Shown here: positions 34,663 through 43,589 of the stretch, in pieces
How the letters are laid out: every line of letters starts with the position of its first letter
How positions within the stretch are numbered: position 1 is the stretch's first letter
Assembly: GCF_017741935.1 (NCBI RefSeq)
Contig: NZ_JAGHMH010000002.1
Span: 430,098 to 494,097, forward strand
From: Rhizobium sp. 16-449-1b
GTDB taxonomy: Bacteria > Pseudomonadota > Alphaproteobacteria > Rhizobiales > Rhizobiaceae
Direction of reading: 5' to 3'
Length of the DNA: 64,000 nucleotides
Program-made: the position numbers and the translations under genes
The notes under the pieces: model-generated
What the model was told of the DNA's origin: nothing
Seen by the model: the letters and a program-made list of their open reading frames with translations, nothing else
The model's database searches: none

Positions 34663-35582
34663 CAGTTCGCACCCATCACGACCGAATAGATATCGCTCGG
34701 CGTAACGACGAGCGCCACGGCAAGGCGAAGGCCGACGGCGAGAACCAGCAGCCCCAGCAGCGCGCGCAACTGCTCGCCGCGCAGCTTCTGCCCGACGCGA
34801 ACGCCATATTGCGCGCCGATCACGCCCGCGATCATCAGGATGAAGGCCAGCACGATATCGACCGAGAAGTTGGTCGCGGCCTGCACGACCGTCGTATAGG
34901 CGGTGACGAAGATGATCTGGAACAGCGATGTCCCGACGACGACGTTGGTCGGAATGCGCAGCAGATAGATCATCGCCGGCACCATGATGAAGCCGCCGCC
35001 GACGCCCATGACAGACGTCAGGATGCCGATGCCGAAGCCGAGTGCAATGATTGGGATAACGCTGAGGAAGATCTTCGATTTCTTGAACCGCATCTTCAGC
35101 GGCAGGCGGTGGACCCAGTGATGATGCCCCGGCCGGCGTGGCGCTGCCGGGATGTTCTTCGATGCCCGCCGCATGGCGTTGACGCTTTCAAGCAGCATCA
35201 GGCCGCCGACCGTGCCGAGGAAAAGCACGTACATCAAGGAGATGATCAGATCGAGCTGGCCAAGCCGGCGCAGCAGCGAAAACACCCAGATGCCGACGGT
35301 GGCACCCGCGAGACCGCCCGCCAGAAGCACCGAACCGAGTTTCACATCCAGCGTCCCGCGCCTGAAGTGGGTCAGCGCGCCCGAGATCGACGAGGCGACG
35401 ACCTGGTTGGCGCCGGTGGCAACGGCGACGACGGGCGGGATGTTGTAGAAGATGAGGAGCGGCGTGATCAGAAAGCCGCCGCCCACGCCGAACATGCCGG
35501 ACAGGAAGCCGACGGCCGCACCCATGCCGAGGATGATGAAAATGTTCACCGACAATTCTGCGATGGGCAGATAGATTGTCAC
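34662..35582 (-). CDS. TauE/SafE family sulfite or organosulfur exporter
   Basis: 306 residues from a GTG at 35582, with about eight membrane spans in two repeats. Family motifs are GFLSGMFGVGGGFLITPLL near the start and GILTSVMGVGGGFIMVPAMI in the second repeat. TauE/SafE proteins export sulfite, sulfoacetate or related anions. GGGG lies upstream of this GTG; a longer frame starts at another GTG at 35630 but the extra residues lack family character. It is the first gene of a pair with the TIGR02186 protein. Confidence 0.88.
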   Translation of the reverse strand: MTIYLPIAELSVNIFIILGMGAAVGFLSGMFGVGGGFLITPLLIFYNIPPVVAVATGANQVVASSISGALTHFRRGTLDVKLGSVLLAGGLAGATVGIWVFSLLRRLGQLDLIISLMYVLFLGTVGGLMLLESVNAMRRASKNIPAAPRRPGHHHWVHRLPLKMRFKKSKIFLSVIPIIALGFGIGILTSVMGVGGGFIMVPAMIYLLRIPTNVVVGTSLFQIIFVTAYTTVVQAATNFSVDIVLAFILMIAGVIGAQYGVRVGQKLRGEQLRALLGLLVLAVGLRLAVALVVTPSDIYSVVMGAN

Positions 35583-35877
35583 AGCCGACCCCGATTTGCG
35601 GACGACCCGGCGGGCCGTTGCGTTCCCCACGTTTTATGCGCCCCATACTTTAGGCGAATAGGAGATACGGTAACCTGAAATCGTTGCGATAGGCTTTCGA
35701 TCAGCGACACCGCGTCTCCTCAATACGCGAAGAATTCTGATTAATCAGGCTTTTTTCAGGTTTTGTGACAATCACGGCACACTCGTGCACGGAACCGGTC
35801 GAACGCCCGATGGCGCGATTGAACGGCAAGCGGCGGCTCCCTAGATTGGCCGCGCGGAACAAAGCACGGGGAACGAT

Positions 35878-36480
35878 GTGGGATCAGCCATTCGAATGTT
35901 GACGCTGGGCGCGCTGATCGCATCGATGCCGGTCGCGGCGCTCGCGCAGTGGAAGCCGACCGAAGAGGTGCGCAACTACGCCATATCAGGCACGACCGGT
36001 GCTGAACTCTACGGCTCTATCGGCGAGCGCGGCCCCGAGGTCGGCGGCCAGTCCAGGGTGATCGCCCACACCACGTTCAAGCTGACATGGACGCGCAAAT
36101 ACGAACGGCAGCCGGACAATGCCTGCAAGCTGACGGTCGCCAAGCCGAAGCTGACGATCATCTACACGCTGCCCAAGCCGTCCTCCAAGCTCTCGCCTTC
36201 GGTGCAAGCCAGCTGGAACAGCTTCATCGAGGAAATCCGCAAGCATGAGCGGGTGCATGGCGACACCATCATCGACATGGTGCATGAGATCGAGACGCTG
36301 AGCCTGGGCTTTTCCGCGCCCGATGATCCCGATTGCCGCAAGATCCGCGCCAATCTCACCGAGCGTCTCGGCGAGATATCCGGCAGGCAGCGCCAGCGCG
36401 GTCGTGATTTCGACCGGGTGGAGATGAGCGACGGCGGCAATGTGCAGGCGCTCATCCTGAAGCTCGTCAACGGCCCCTGA
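35878..36480 (+). CDS. DUF922 family putative zinc protease, exported
   Basis: 200 residues. A signal peptide is likely (LTLGALIASMPVAALAQ). The body has the DUF922 pattern YAISGTTGAELYGSI, HTTFKLTW and the metalloprotease HExxH at 123-127 (KHERVHGDTI). The target is unknown; it probably acts in the periplasm. The start is taken as GTG at 35878 with GGGG six bases upstream; an in-frame ATG at 35896 would shorten the signal peptide. It converges with the TerC gene. Confidence 0.8.
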   Translation: MGSAIRMLTLGALIASMPVAALAQWKPTEEVRNYAISGTTGAELYGSIGERGPEVGGQSRVIAHTTFKLTWTRKYERQPDNACKLTVAKPKLTIIYTLPKPSSKLSPSVQASWNSFIEEIRKHERVHGDTIIDMVHEIETLSLGFSAPDDPDCRKIRANLTERLGEISGRQRQRGRDFDRVEMSDGGNVQALILKLVNGP

Positions 36481-36499
36481 CGGGGCCGTCCATTCGAGG

Positions 36500-37129
36500 T
36501 CAGCCGGCAGTTGCCGCCGCGACATGCGGCCAGACTTCCAGTCCGCCGCGATAGATCATGTGCAGGGCGACATAGACGATGATCGCCAGGCCGATATAGG
36601 CGATCCAGTGATAGCGGTTGAGCAGACGCGCGATGAAGTTCGCAGCGATACCCATCATCGCGATCGAAAGGATCAGGCCGATGACAAGCACGGTCGGATG
36701 CTCGCGGGCCGCACCGGCCACGGCAAGCACGTTGTCGAGTGACATCGACACGTCGGCGATGACGATCTGCGTCGCCGCCTGGAAGAAGGTCTTACGCGGC
36801 ACCTGCGCGCCTTCGGCATGCTCGCCTTCGCCAGCTTGGGCATTATTGGCGCGGATTTCCCGCCACATCTTCCAGCAGACCCAGAGCAGCAGGATACCAC
36901 CTGCCAGCAGCAGGCCGATGATCTCGAGCAGTTGCACGGTGACGCTGGCGAGCGCGATGCGCAGCACGGTGGCGGCCAGAATGCCGACCAGAATGGCCTT
37001 CTTGCGCTGATCGGGGGCAAGGCCGGCGGCGGCGAGCCCGATGACGACGGCATTGTCGCCGGCCAGAACCAGATCGATGATGATGACCTGCAGAAGCGCC
37101 AGCAAGCCGGCGGATGTGAATATTTCCAT
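36500..37129 (-). CDS. TerC family integral membrane protein
   Basis: 209 residues with about six or seven membrane spans. TerC motifs: IDLVLAGDNAVVIGLAAAGL near the start and IADVSMSLDNVLAVAGAA in the middle, two acidic membrane motifs likely to bind metal. A hydrophilic insert (about 85-110) is typical. Members are linked to manganese or calcium export, or tellurite tolerance. The start at 37129 (MEIFTSAG) fits the family. The leader holds a small hairpin, ACGCC-GGGGA-GGCGT, close to the start; I do not read a full yybP-ykoY riboswitch there. Confidence 0.88.
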   Translation of the reverse strand: MEIFTSAGLLALLQVIIIDLVLAGDNAVVIGLAAAGLAPDQRKKAILVGILAATVLRIALASVTVQLLEIIGLLLAGGILLLWVCWKMWREIRANNAQAGEGEHAEGAQVPRKTFFQAATQIVIADVSMSLDNVLAVAGAAREHPTVLVIGLILSIAMMGIAANFIARLLNRYHWIAYIGLAIIVYVALHMIYRGGLEVWPHVAAATAG

Positions 37130-37248
37130 GATGCGACAATCCCTGCGCGAACGCCTCCCCGGCGTAGCCAAGGCTTAAATGATCGGTCGGCAACGGATCA
37201 AGTGCTGTCGGCCAGCTTCGGCAAAAGATCCGCGCCTTTCACGTAAAT

Positions 37249-37725
37249 TCAACCGGATGCCGATTGTTCCGCGTGAATGTCGCCGTGGATGTTGCATCGC
37301 CCTTCAGGCATGCGCCGGTCGAAATCGGCCGCGATGTCGGCGATGGTAACCGTGCGGAAGCGTTCGAGAAGAAGCGCTTCGGCCTCCTTCAGCGCATCGC
37401 CGAGCTTGGCATCGACGGCCTGTTCCACGAGGCACTCCGGTTGATCGACCGAAGGGCCGATCGCAAACAGCGGCGGCTTGCCGATCGCCTCGTAGATGTC
37501 GAGGAGCGTGATTTGGTCGAGCCCGCGCGCCAATTCCCAACCACCGCCATGCCCTTGTTCCGAGCGGACATAGCCAAAGTCGCGCAGCCCCGCCATGGTG
37601 CGCCTGACGACCACGGCATTGGTGCCGAGCATTTTCGATATCGTTTCCGATGTCGCGCGCTTGTAGTGCCGGTCCATGTGGATCAGCACGTGCAGCATGC
37701 GCGAAAGGCGGCTGTCGCGTCTCAT
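37249..37725 (-). CDS. Rrf2 family transcriptional regulator (divergent from flavoenzyme gene)
   Basis: 158-residue winged-helix regulator, closest in form to the YwnA/NsrR-like side of Rrf2 (LSRMLHVLIHM, SKMLGTNAVVVRRTMAGLRDFG, GHGGGWELARGLDQITLLDIYEAI). Only two cysteines (98 and 144) are present, so an iron-sulfur cluster is unlikely and thiol sensing is more plausible. It is divergent from a thioredoxin-reductase-like gene, and an inverted repeat sits between them. This layout suggests that it represses the flavoenzyme and itself. Confidence 0.88.
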   Translation of the reverse strand: MRRDSRLSRMLHVLIHMDRHYKRATSETISKMLGTNAVVVRRTMAGLRDFGYVRSEQGHGGGWELARGLDQITLLDIYEAIGKPPLFAIGPSVDQPECLVEQAVDAKLGDALKEAEALLLERFRTVTIADIAADFDRRMPEGRCNIHGDIHAEQSASG

Positions 37726-37768
37726 TCGCTTACTCCTGTTGCGATCAATCTAGCGCCAACGACCAACT

Positions 37769-37785
37769 GTAACAAGATAGGTTAC
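37769..37785. promoter_or_regulatory. Operator-like inverted repeat in the Rrf2/flavoenzyme space
   Basis: GTAAC-AAGATAG-GTTAC (37769-37785) is a perfect 5-7-5 inverted repeat. A further GTAAC occurs at 37809-37813. Between them is TTGACG (37791-37796), a -35 followed about 18 bases on by TATGAA (37815-37820). The repeats therefore bracket the promoter of the flavoenzyme gene. Confidence 0.65.
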
Positions 37786-37843
37786 GTGTCTTGACGGCGA
37801 TCTATCATGTAACATATGAAGATGCGAGAGATAGGAGAACCTC

Positions 37844-38743
37844 ATGACCTACGATGTGATCATTGTCGGCGGCAGCTTCGCCGGCCAGTCCGCTGCCATG
37901 CAGCTTGCCCGCGCGCGCCGAAAGGTGCTCGTTGTCGATGGGCGCAAGCCGCGCAACCGTTTCGCGGAAGCGTCCCACGGCTTCCTAGGCCAGGACGGCA
38001 AGGCGCCGGCGGCGATCATCGCAGAGGCATCCCGCCAGCTCGGCCTCTACAAGACGGTGACGCAGCTGCAGGGCGAAGCAACCGAGATCGGCAGGGAAGG
38101 GGACCTCTTCGCCCTCACGCTTGCCGACGGCACGACGCAGCGCGCCACCCGCATCGTGCTTGCCACCGGTGTCCGCGACGAGCTGCCTGATATCGAGGGG
38201 CTGCAACAGCGCTGGGGCAAGACAGTGATCCATTGCCCCTATTGCCACGGCTACGAAGTGGCCGACCGGCCGCTCGGCGTGCTCGCCGGCAATCCGATGT
38301 CGGTGCATCAGGCGCAGATGATCCCGGATTGGGGGCCGACCACCTATTTCACGCAAGGGGAATGGGAGCCCGATCCCGAGCAGGCGGCCTTGCTCGATGC
38401 GCGCGGCGTCACCATTGTCCGCAGCCCGGTCGTCGAATTGCTGGGAGAGGGGACCGACCTGGAAGCCGTTCGCCTAGAGGACGGCCGCGTCCTGCCGCTC
38501 GGCGGCCTGTTCGTCGCGCCGAAGACGCATCTGACGAGCCCGCTCGCCGAACAGCTCGGCTGCACGCTGGAGGCCGGCCCCACCGGCCCCTTCATCCGCG
38601 TCGACAATTTTCAGCAGACCACGGTTAAGGGCGTCTACGCCGCCGGCGATGCCGCCGTGGCGATGGCCAATGCGACCATGGCGTCGGCTGCGGGCGTCAT
38701 GGCCGGCGTTGCCGCCCACCGCTCGCTGATCATGCCGGACTGA
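37844..38743 (+). CDS. Thioredoxin-reductase-like NAD(P)/FAD-dependent oxidoreductase
   Basis: 299 residues. FAD-binding motif GGSFAGQSAAM at 9-19, redox-active CPYC at 131-134 (HCPYCHGYEVADRP), an ATGV strand end at 107-110 and a final GVYAAGDAAVAMAN FAD segment. This is the small thioredoxin-reductase-like group often paired with Rrf2 regulators; the disulfide substrate is unknown. GGAGAACCTC precedes the ATG. The NAD(P)-binding GxGxxG is atypical (VLAGNPMSVHQA), so the electron donor is uncertain. Confidence 0.88.
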   Translation: MTYDVIIVGGSFAGQSAAMQLARARRKVLVVDGRKPRNRFAEASHGFLGQDGKAPAAIIAEASRQLGLYKTVTQLQGEATEIGREGDLFALTLADGTTQRATRIVLATGVRDELPDIEGLQQRWGKTVIHCPYCHGYEVADRPLGVLAGNPMSVHQAQMIPDWGPTTYFTQGEWEPDPEQAALLDARGVTIVRSPVVELLGEGTDLEAVRLEDGRVLPLGGLFVAPKTHLTSPLAEQLGCTLEAGPTGPFIRVDNFQQTTVKGVYAAGDAAVAMANATMASAAGVMAGVAAHRSLIMPD

Positions 38744-38781
38744 GCTCGCTTCGGGCGAGGGTGCTGGTAAGTATCAAACAA

Positions 38782-38815
38782 AAATCCCCCGCACACGCCG
38801 GTTTGCGGGGGATTT
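38782..38815. terminator. Bidirectional terminator between flavoenzyme gene and podJ
   Basis: AAATCCCCCGCA (38782-38793) pairs perfectly over 12 bp with TGCGGGGGATTT (38804-38815), loop of 10 bases. It serves two convergent genes. The minus strand has a TTTTTG run after the stem. Confidence 0.9.
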
Positions 38816-38834
38816 CGTTTGAGCCTTCGCTCGA

Positions 38835-41800
38835 TCAAGCCTTGGTCGATGGCGCCTTGTTGCGTTCCAGCAGCGCCTTGACCGTCGCGTCGTTGATCTT
38901 GCCGCTTGGCTCCTGGCCGATCGACTTCTGGAAGCTCTTGATCGCCGCAACCGTCTTGGTGCCCAGTTCGCCATCCGGCTGGCCGGCGTCGAAACCGTTA
39001 TTGTTCAGGATCGCCTGGATGTTGCGGATCGCCCGCTTCATGTCGACGCTGGAGGTCTTGGTGGCGGTGCCGGCCCATTCATCCGGAACCTCGATGCCGT
39101 TCGACTTGTTGTCGAGCGGCTCGGCCTTCCAGAGATCCGCCTTGGCGCGGGCCTTTTCCAGCTGATCCGGCTTCATGGCATTGGCAACCTCGTCACGCTT
39201 CTGCGAAGCGTCCTTGTCGCCGCCCTTGGCCGCGATCGCGAACCACTTGTAGGATTCCGTCAGGTCCTGCGGCACGCCGTTGCCACGGGCGCACAGGATC
39301 GCCAGGTTGAACTGGCTGTCGGTGATGCCGAGATTGGCGGCCTTGGTGAACCAGTTGGCGGCGGCCGAATAATCCTGCTGTCCAAGCGCGCCGGAGGCGT
39401 AGAGCACGGCGAGATTGTGCATCGCGTTCGCGTTGCCCTGGTTCGCGGCCTGCTCGTAGAACTGCTTGGCCTTGTTGGCGTCGCGGGCAACGCCGGTGCC
39501 CTTTTCATACATGCTGCCGAGGCGGTACTGCGCCGGCGCAAAGCCCTTGTCGGCCGCCATCTGGTACCAGTTGAGCGCCTGGTTCGGATCCGCGGTCACG
39601 CCGGCACGTCCATCGCTGTAGCGCGCGCCGATTTCAAACAGCGCCAGCGCATCGCCGGACTTCGCGGCATCCGCAAGCGACTTCGGCTGGATCGTGTCGG
39701 GAACGGCAATCTCGGTTGCGGCCGGAGCCGTCTCGGTTGCCGCCGGAGCCGCGTTGTTGGCGGTGAAGGCGGACGTATCCTGCGGTGCGCCCGAAGGTGC
39801 AAGCGCGCCATTGCCCCCAAGCGGTGCGGCTTCGGTCAGCCGCTCGGGTGCGGCCGGCTCGGTTGGCGTTGGTGCGACATTGGCCGTTACCGGCGGGGCC
39901 GGCGTCGAGACAGCGGGTGCCTCAGGCGCTGCCGCTACCGGTGCGGAAGGCTCTGGCGCGGTTTCGCTGTCTGCGGGCAGCGTTGCGTTCTGCCCGTCGG
40001 TGATCGCCACTTCGGCGGTCGGCGCGGGCGCGCCGGAGGTCAGCGTGCGGGCCAACGGAAACGCCATGATCGCCAAGAGCACGGCGCCGACGGCAAGCAG
40101 GATCGGACGGCGGAAGCGCGAGAATGCGCTGCCCTTGCCTGTTTCCTTGGCCGGGTCCTTGATCTTCGCCTTCTTCTCGCCCTTCACCGATCCGGCCTTG
40201 CCGCTGGGATCGACTTCAAGCGCTGCGGCCTGCGCGGCGCGGCGGGCAGCCGCGATATAGTCGGCGCGATCCGTGTCGCTTGCCGGCTTCGGATTGGTGC
40301 GGGCCGCATTCTGGCTGGCGCGCACGCGCTCCAGGATCTTCTTGACATCAGGCGCACCGGAGCCCGGCTCCAGCGGCTCGTTGGCGGCTTCCGGCGGCAT
40401 CACGTCGACAGGATCGATCGACGGCGACGGGTCGATGACGGCGCGTTCGCCGGTCTTGGCCTTCTTCGATGGCAGCAGGCGCTTGCCGAGGCTGACGAGC
40501 AGGCTTCCCTTTGCGGCGGCCGCGGCAGGCTTGCTGGCGGCCTCGATGGCAATGGCGCTGGTCTCGGATGCGGTGATCGCCGGTGCGGCCGGCTCAGGCG
40601 CGGCTTCGGCCTTGCGCACGGCTTCCGGTACGCGCGTGCCGAACACGGCGGGCTTCTCGGCCTCCTCGGCGCCGGCATCAGCCATCGCGTAAGGGTCGAC
40701 GTTGAAATCGACGTCGGCGGCCGGCATCCGTGCCGGCGGACGGGCCGTGCGGCTTTCCATGTCGTCGAGCCGGTCGGCGATGTGCACCAGCGTCTCATGC
40801 AGCGCCTGGAAGGTCTTGTGCGTGCGTTCCTCGCCGCTGCGGCTCAGATCCTCGAGATGGCGAAGATCGGCGGCGAGCGCATTGAGCGCCGACATGTCGA
40901 CGCCGGCACCACCGCCCTGCAGGGCGCCGTTGCGCGAATAGGCCTCGACAACCGCTTCGGCGGCCTGGCGGGCGGCTTCGACGATATATTCGTCGCTGGT
41001 CGCCATATAGTCTTCGATCGCGCCCATGCGGCGGTCGAAATCGATGGCGATCTCGGTGCTTGGACGCGGCTCGCTCATCAGCGCGGAAAGATTGGCAATC
41101 TGGTCTTCCAGATTGCGCAGCGCGTTGGCGTCGGTGGCGGGTGCCGCCGAGCTTTCGTCCAGACGGGCGGCGATATCGCTCAGCCGGTCCTCGATGCGCA
41201 GGAAGGCGGCGTCGTCGACCGGACTTTGCATGGCCTGCTGCGGCTGGAATTCCATCTCGTCGATGCGGCGAGCGAGATAGTCGAGGCGCTGTGCCAGCGC
41301 GTCGTTGACAGCGCCATTCTCAAGCGCGTCGATCTTGCGCGAGATATCGGCGAGCGCGCCAGTCAGCTCCGGCTGCGGTGCCGCCCGCTGGCTCTTTTCG
41401 AGCAGGAAGGCCAGATGCTCGAGCCGCTCGTCGAGGCGCGACGTGGCCTCGGCATTGGCGACCTCCTCGACGCGAGCCGTCAGCGCTTCCAGCCGTTCGG
41501 CAAGCCCATCGGCCGGGTTGGCGCGGCTTGCGACGCTCTGGCCCATCAGCTCGATCTGGTCGGCAAGGCCGCTCAACCGTCCCTCGAGGCGGTGCATGGC
41601 AGCCGGATCGCCAGACGTAGCGGCGCGGCCGGTCGCGGCGATCGCGCGGCTGATCTCGTCGAGACGGCTGTCCATCGACGCGAACTGCTCGGACATCGCC
41701 CGGTCATGCGGCTGGATCATGCTGCCAAACTGCTCCATCGCCGTTGCGATGGAGATGAGCTTGTCTTCGAGTGCCTTGACGGCCGGGCTTTCGCCCATGC

Positions 41801-42635
41801 CGCCGATATGGCGCTTGATGTCGTCGAGGCGGTAGGCAAGCGCCACCAGCTCTTCCTGCAGGCCCGATGTGTCGAGCGCGTGCAGCTGGTTTTCGAAGCC
41901 GTCCCAGCGCTGGTCCATATGGCGCAGCGAATCCTCGCGCGCCAGCCCGTCCATCAGCGAGCGCAGGTCTTCGAATTCGCCGCGCAGGCCGTGGGCCTCG
42001 GACGTTTCGGAGCGAGCGGCCAGATGGTTGATGCTGTCGGCAAGCCGGCTCATGTCGGCATGAATGTCTTCGGCGAAGGGACGATCGGCGGCGGTTGCCT
42101 TGATCTCGCGCAGTTCGCCGCGCAGTGCGTCCATTTCGCGGGCGACGCCCTCGGAGATGTCGCGCTTCAGATCCTGGCGCAGGCTGACGAGCGCCTGGGC
42201 GATTTCCGTCATCGTGTCTTCGGCACCACGCGGATTGGCGACGGGAGCCTGTGGCTGCTGAACGGCCGCGCGTGGCTGCGGCGCTGGCGTGTGTGCGGGA
42301 GCCGGCTGCGCCGCATAGGCCGTCGCCTGCTCGCGGGGTGCGTAAGTGGTGGTCTCGCGGGCGGCGCGTTCGCGGCTCGCGTCGAGCATGCGCTGGCGCT
42401 GGCGGATCTCGGCAAGCGGATCGGGACGCGGCTCGGCAGCGGCGTAGGGCGCTCGCGGCGTGTAAGTGGCGGGGGCGGGTTCGCGTTCGGGCGCCGGCTG
42501 GCGATTGCGCTGCTCGCGCACTCCGCTGCCGATCAGGCCTTCGATCCGTGCTTCCAATCCCTCGATCGTGCGGTTCAGCGCGTCGAGCGACGCCCTGTCG
42601 GAAGGCCGGGGAGAATGTGATCGCGATCCGTTCAT
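38835..42635 (-). CDS. podJ: PodJ-like polar localization factor with Sel1 repeats
   Basis: 1266-residue polarity protein. Residues 1-640 are predicted cytoplasmic coiled coil (for example ALNRTIEGLEARIEGLIGSG), then a proline/alanine-rich acidic linker. One membrane span lies near 840-863 (RRPILLAVGAVLLAIMAF). The periplasmic part has an Ala/Pro/Thr-rich linker, about four Sel1/TPR-like repeats (about 995-1130; LFEIGARYSDG, QYRLGSMYEKGTGV, MHNLAVLYASG, FNLAILCARGNGV) and a C-terminal peptidoglycan-binding domain (about 1198-1255). This order equals that of Caulobacter and Agrobacterium PodJ, which organise the new pole. It stands alone and its leader is the 372-bp space upstream. Confidence 0.88.
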   Translation of the reverse strand: MNGSRSHSPRPSDRASLDALNRTIEGLEARIEGLIGSGVREQRNRQPAPEREPAPATYTPRAPYAAAEPRPDPLAEIRQRQRMLDASRERAARETTTYAPREQATAYAAQPAPAHTPAPQPRAAVQQPQAPVANPRGAEDTMTEIAQALVSLRQDLKRDISEGVAREMDALRGELREIKATAADRPFAEDIHADMSRLADSINHLAARSETSEAHGLRGEFEDLRSLMDGLAREDSLRHMDQRWDGFENQLHALDTSGLQEELVALAYRLDDIKRHIGGMGESPAVKALEDKLISIATAMEQFGSMIQPHDRAMSEQFASMDSRLDEISRAIAATGRAATSGDPAAMHRLEGRLSGLADQIELMGQSVASRANPADGLAERLEALTARVEEVANAEATSRLDERLEHLAFLLEKSQRAAPQPELTGALADISRKIDALENGAVNDALAQRLDYLARRIDEMEFQPQQAMQSPVDDAAFLRIEDRLSDIAARLDESSAAPATDANALRNLEDQIANLSALMSEPRPSTEIAIDFDRRMGAIEDYMATSDEYIVEAARQAAEAVVEAYSRNGALQGGGAGVDMSALNALAADLRHLEDLSRSGEERTHKTFQALHETLVHIADRLDDMESRTARPPARMPAADVDFNVDPYAMADAGAEEAEKPAVFGTRVPEAVRKAEAAPEPAAPAITASETSAIAIEAASKPAAAAAKGSLLVSLGKRLLPSKKAKTGERAVIDPSPSIDPVDVMPPEAANEPLEPGSGAPDVKKILERVRASQNAARTNPKPASDTDRADYIAAARRAAQAAALEVDPSGKAGSVKGEKKAKIKDPAKETGKGSAFSRFRRPILLAVGAVLLAIMAFPLARTLTSGAPAPTAEVAITDGQNATLPADSETAPEPSAPVAAAPEAPAVSTPAPPVTANVAPTPTEPAAPERLTEAAPLGGNGALAPSGAPQDTSAFTANNAAPAATETAPAATEIAVPDTIQPKSLADAAKSGDALALFEIGARYSDGRAGVTADPNQALNWYQMAADKGFAPAQYRLGSMYEKGTGVARDANKAKQFYEQAANQGNANAMHNLAVLYASGALGQQDYSAAANWFTKAANLGITDSQFNLAILCARGNGVPQDLTESYKWFAIAAKGGDKDASQKRDEVANAMKPDQLEKARAKADLWKAEPLDNKSNGIEVPDEWAGTATKTSSVDMKRAIRNIQAILNNNGFDAGQPDGELGTKTVAAIKSFQKSIGQEPSGKINDATVKALLERNKAPSTKA

Positions 42636-43007
42636 CTTCTTGCTCGCTTATCTGTTCGCACCCTCGTCAGGGCCGATCATTGGCTTGTCCGTCAGAGCCG
42701 CAACGAATGCGGATCAGAGAGCATCGTCCATGAGAGGATAATCAATTAGGCTTTCCTCAAGCTGTACGTGTGGCGCGCATCCCATAAAACGCGAGACTTG
42801 AAAGAAGGAATGCAGGACACCAATGCTCAAACGTCACCTTTCACGGAACGTAGTAAACAACCCGTTAACCGGTGTGGCGATTTTTTAACTTTTGTGGCTG
42901 TCGAGGCGGATTTCGTGCCGAAATCGGCCTTCTAATGTACAAGCGGGCGCAGGTGGATAGCGCCGCTGCCGCGAGGTGCCTGCCGACCCGCGGGACGACG
43001 CGAAACG
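42636..43007. other. 372-bp gene-free region between podJ and the Lrp-type gene
   Basis: It holds the podJ leader and the 3' flank of the Lrp gene. I see a perfect inverted repeat GATTTCG-TGC-CGAAATC (42909-42925) without a T-run, TTAA/GTTAACC motifs around 42864-42890 that do not have CtrA spacing, no GANTC site, and no convincing promoter. A 21-codon open frame (42823-42888) has only a weak ribosome site. Confidence 0.5.
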
Positions 43008-43463
43008 TCAGATCCGGCGCGCCTTGATTGTGTTCATCACGAAGCTCGTCTCGATCGTGTCGACGCATTTCAGCCGCGCGATCTTCTCCTTGATGAAGCG
43101 CTCGTAATCGTCGAGCCCCGAGCTCATCACCTTCAGCACGTAATCGCGCGATCCCGTGACGAGATGACATTCCAGCACCTCGTCCCACTCGCGCACGGCA
43201 TTCTCGAACATCTGGATCTCGTCCTCGTGCTGCCGGCTGAGGCGGATCGAGGCGAGCGCCGTCATCGTCCAGCCGTTGACGGCGGGATCGATCAGCGCGG
43301 TGTATCCCTGGATGATCTCGGCCTCCTCCAGCCGCCGCAGGCGACGCAGACAGGCGGAAGCGGAGAGGCCGACGCGTTCGGCGAGTTCATTGTTGGCAAG
43401 CCGCGCGTCGCCAGCCAGCTCCTTCAAAATCCGCCGGTCCATCTCATCCGCAACTTTCTGCAC
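43008..43463 (-). CDS. Lrp/AsnC family transcriptional regulator
   Basis: 151 residues beginning at GTG 43463, chosen because GGGGGAG lies 7 bases upstream and the family starts there (VQKVADEMDRRILKEL). Helix-turn-helix about 10-60 (NNELAERVGLSASACLRRLRRLEE), then the RAM ligand-binding domain (VLECHLVTGSRDYVLKVMSSGLDDYERF). It is divergent from a PLP trans-sulfuration enzyme gene; the layout recalls MdeR/MdeA of Pseudomonas, where an Lrp-type regulator activates methionine gamma-lyase. Confidence 0.92.
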   Translation of the reverse strand: MQKVADEMDRRILKELAGDARLANNELAERVGLSASACLRRLRRLEEAEIIQGYTALIDPAVNGWTMTALASIRLSRQHEDEIQMFENAVREWDEVLECHLVTGSRDYVLKVMSSGLDDYERFIKEKIARLKCVDTIETSFVMNTIKARRI

Positions 43464-43485
43464 GAAATCTCCCCCGCTCTCGCAT

Positions 43486-43503
43486 GATGTTGCTTCCAAC
43501 ATC
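43486..43503. promoter_or_regulatory. Inverted repeat operator candidate between lrp-type and PLP enzyme genes
   Basis: GATGTTG-CTTC-CAACATC (43486-43503) is a perfect 7-4-7 inverted repeat. A further AACATC occurs at 43527-43532 inside AGCAATAACATC, a partial inverted match to GATGTTGCT. Two half-sites about three helical turns apart would suit an Lrp-type oligomer. Confidence 0.6.
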
Positions 43504-43589
43504 GCAGCCGCGCTCCAAATAGCAATAACATCAAGCGCATTTCGAGATAATTTGCCGTCATCAATCCATCTTTGAAGCAGGAGACGACC

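Noticed and set aside
37130..37248. yybP-ykoY manganese riboswitch ahead of TerC
   Set aside because: TerC genes often carry one, but I only see a short ACGCC-GGGGA-GGCGT hairpin and not the conserved GGGGAGUAG-type core.
39417..42620. A 1067-codon open frame on the plus strand opposite podJ
   Set aside because: It mirrors podJ codon bias; high-GC genes with GCC/GCG-rich third positions leave antisense frames open. Its translation is Arg/Gly/Ala-rich with no domain, and podJ has clear domains.
42845..42866. EcfG-like GGAAC...CGTT pair upstream of podJ
   Set aside because: Spacing is 13 bases rather than 16-17, and it is on the plus strand with no gene to drive.
42823..42888. 21-codon leader peptide in the podJ upstream space
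   Set aside because: Weak ribosome site, wrong strand for podJ, no sign of coding bias.
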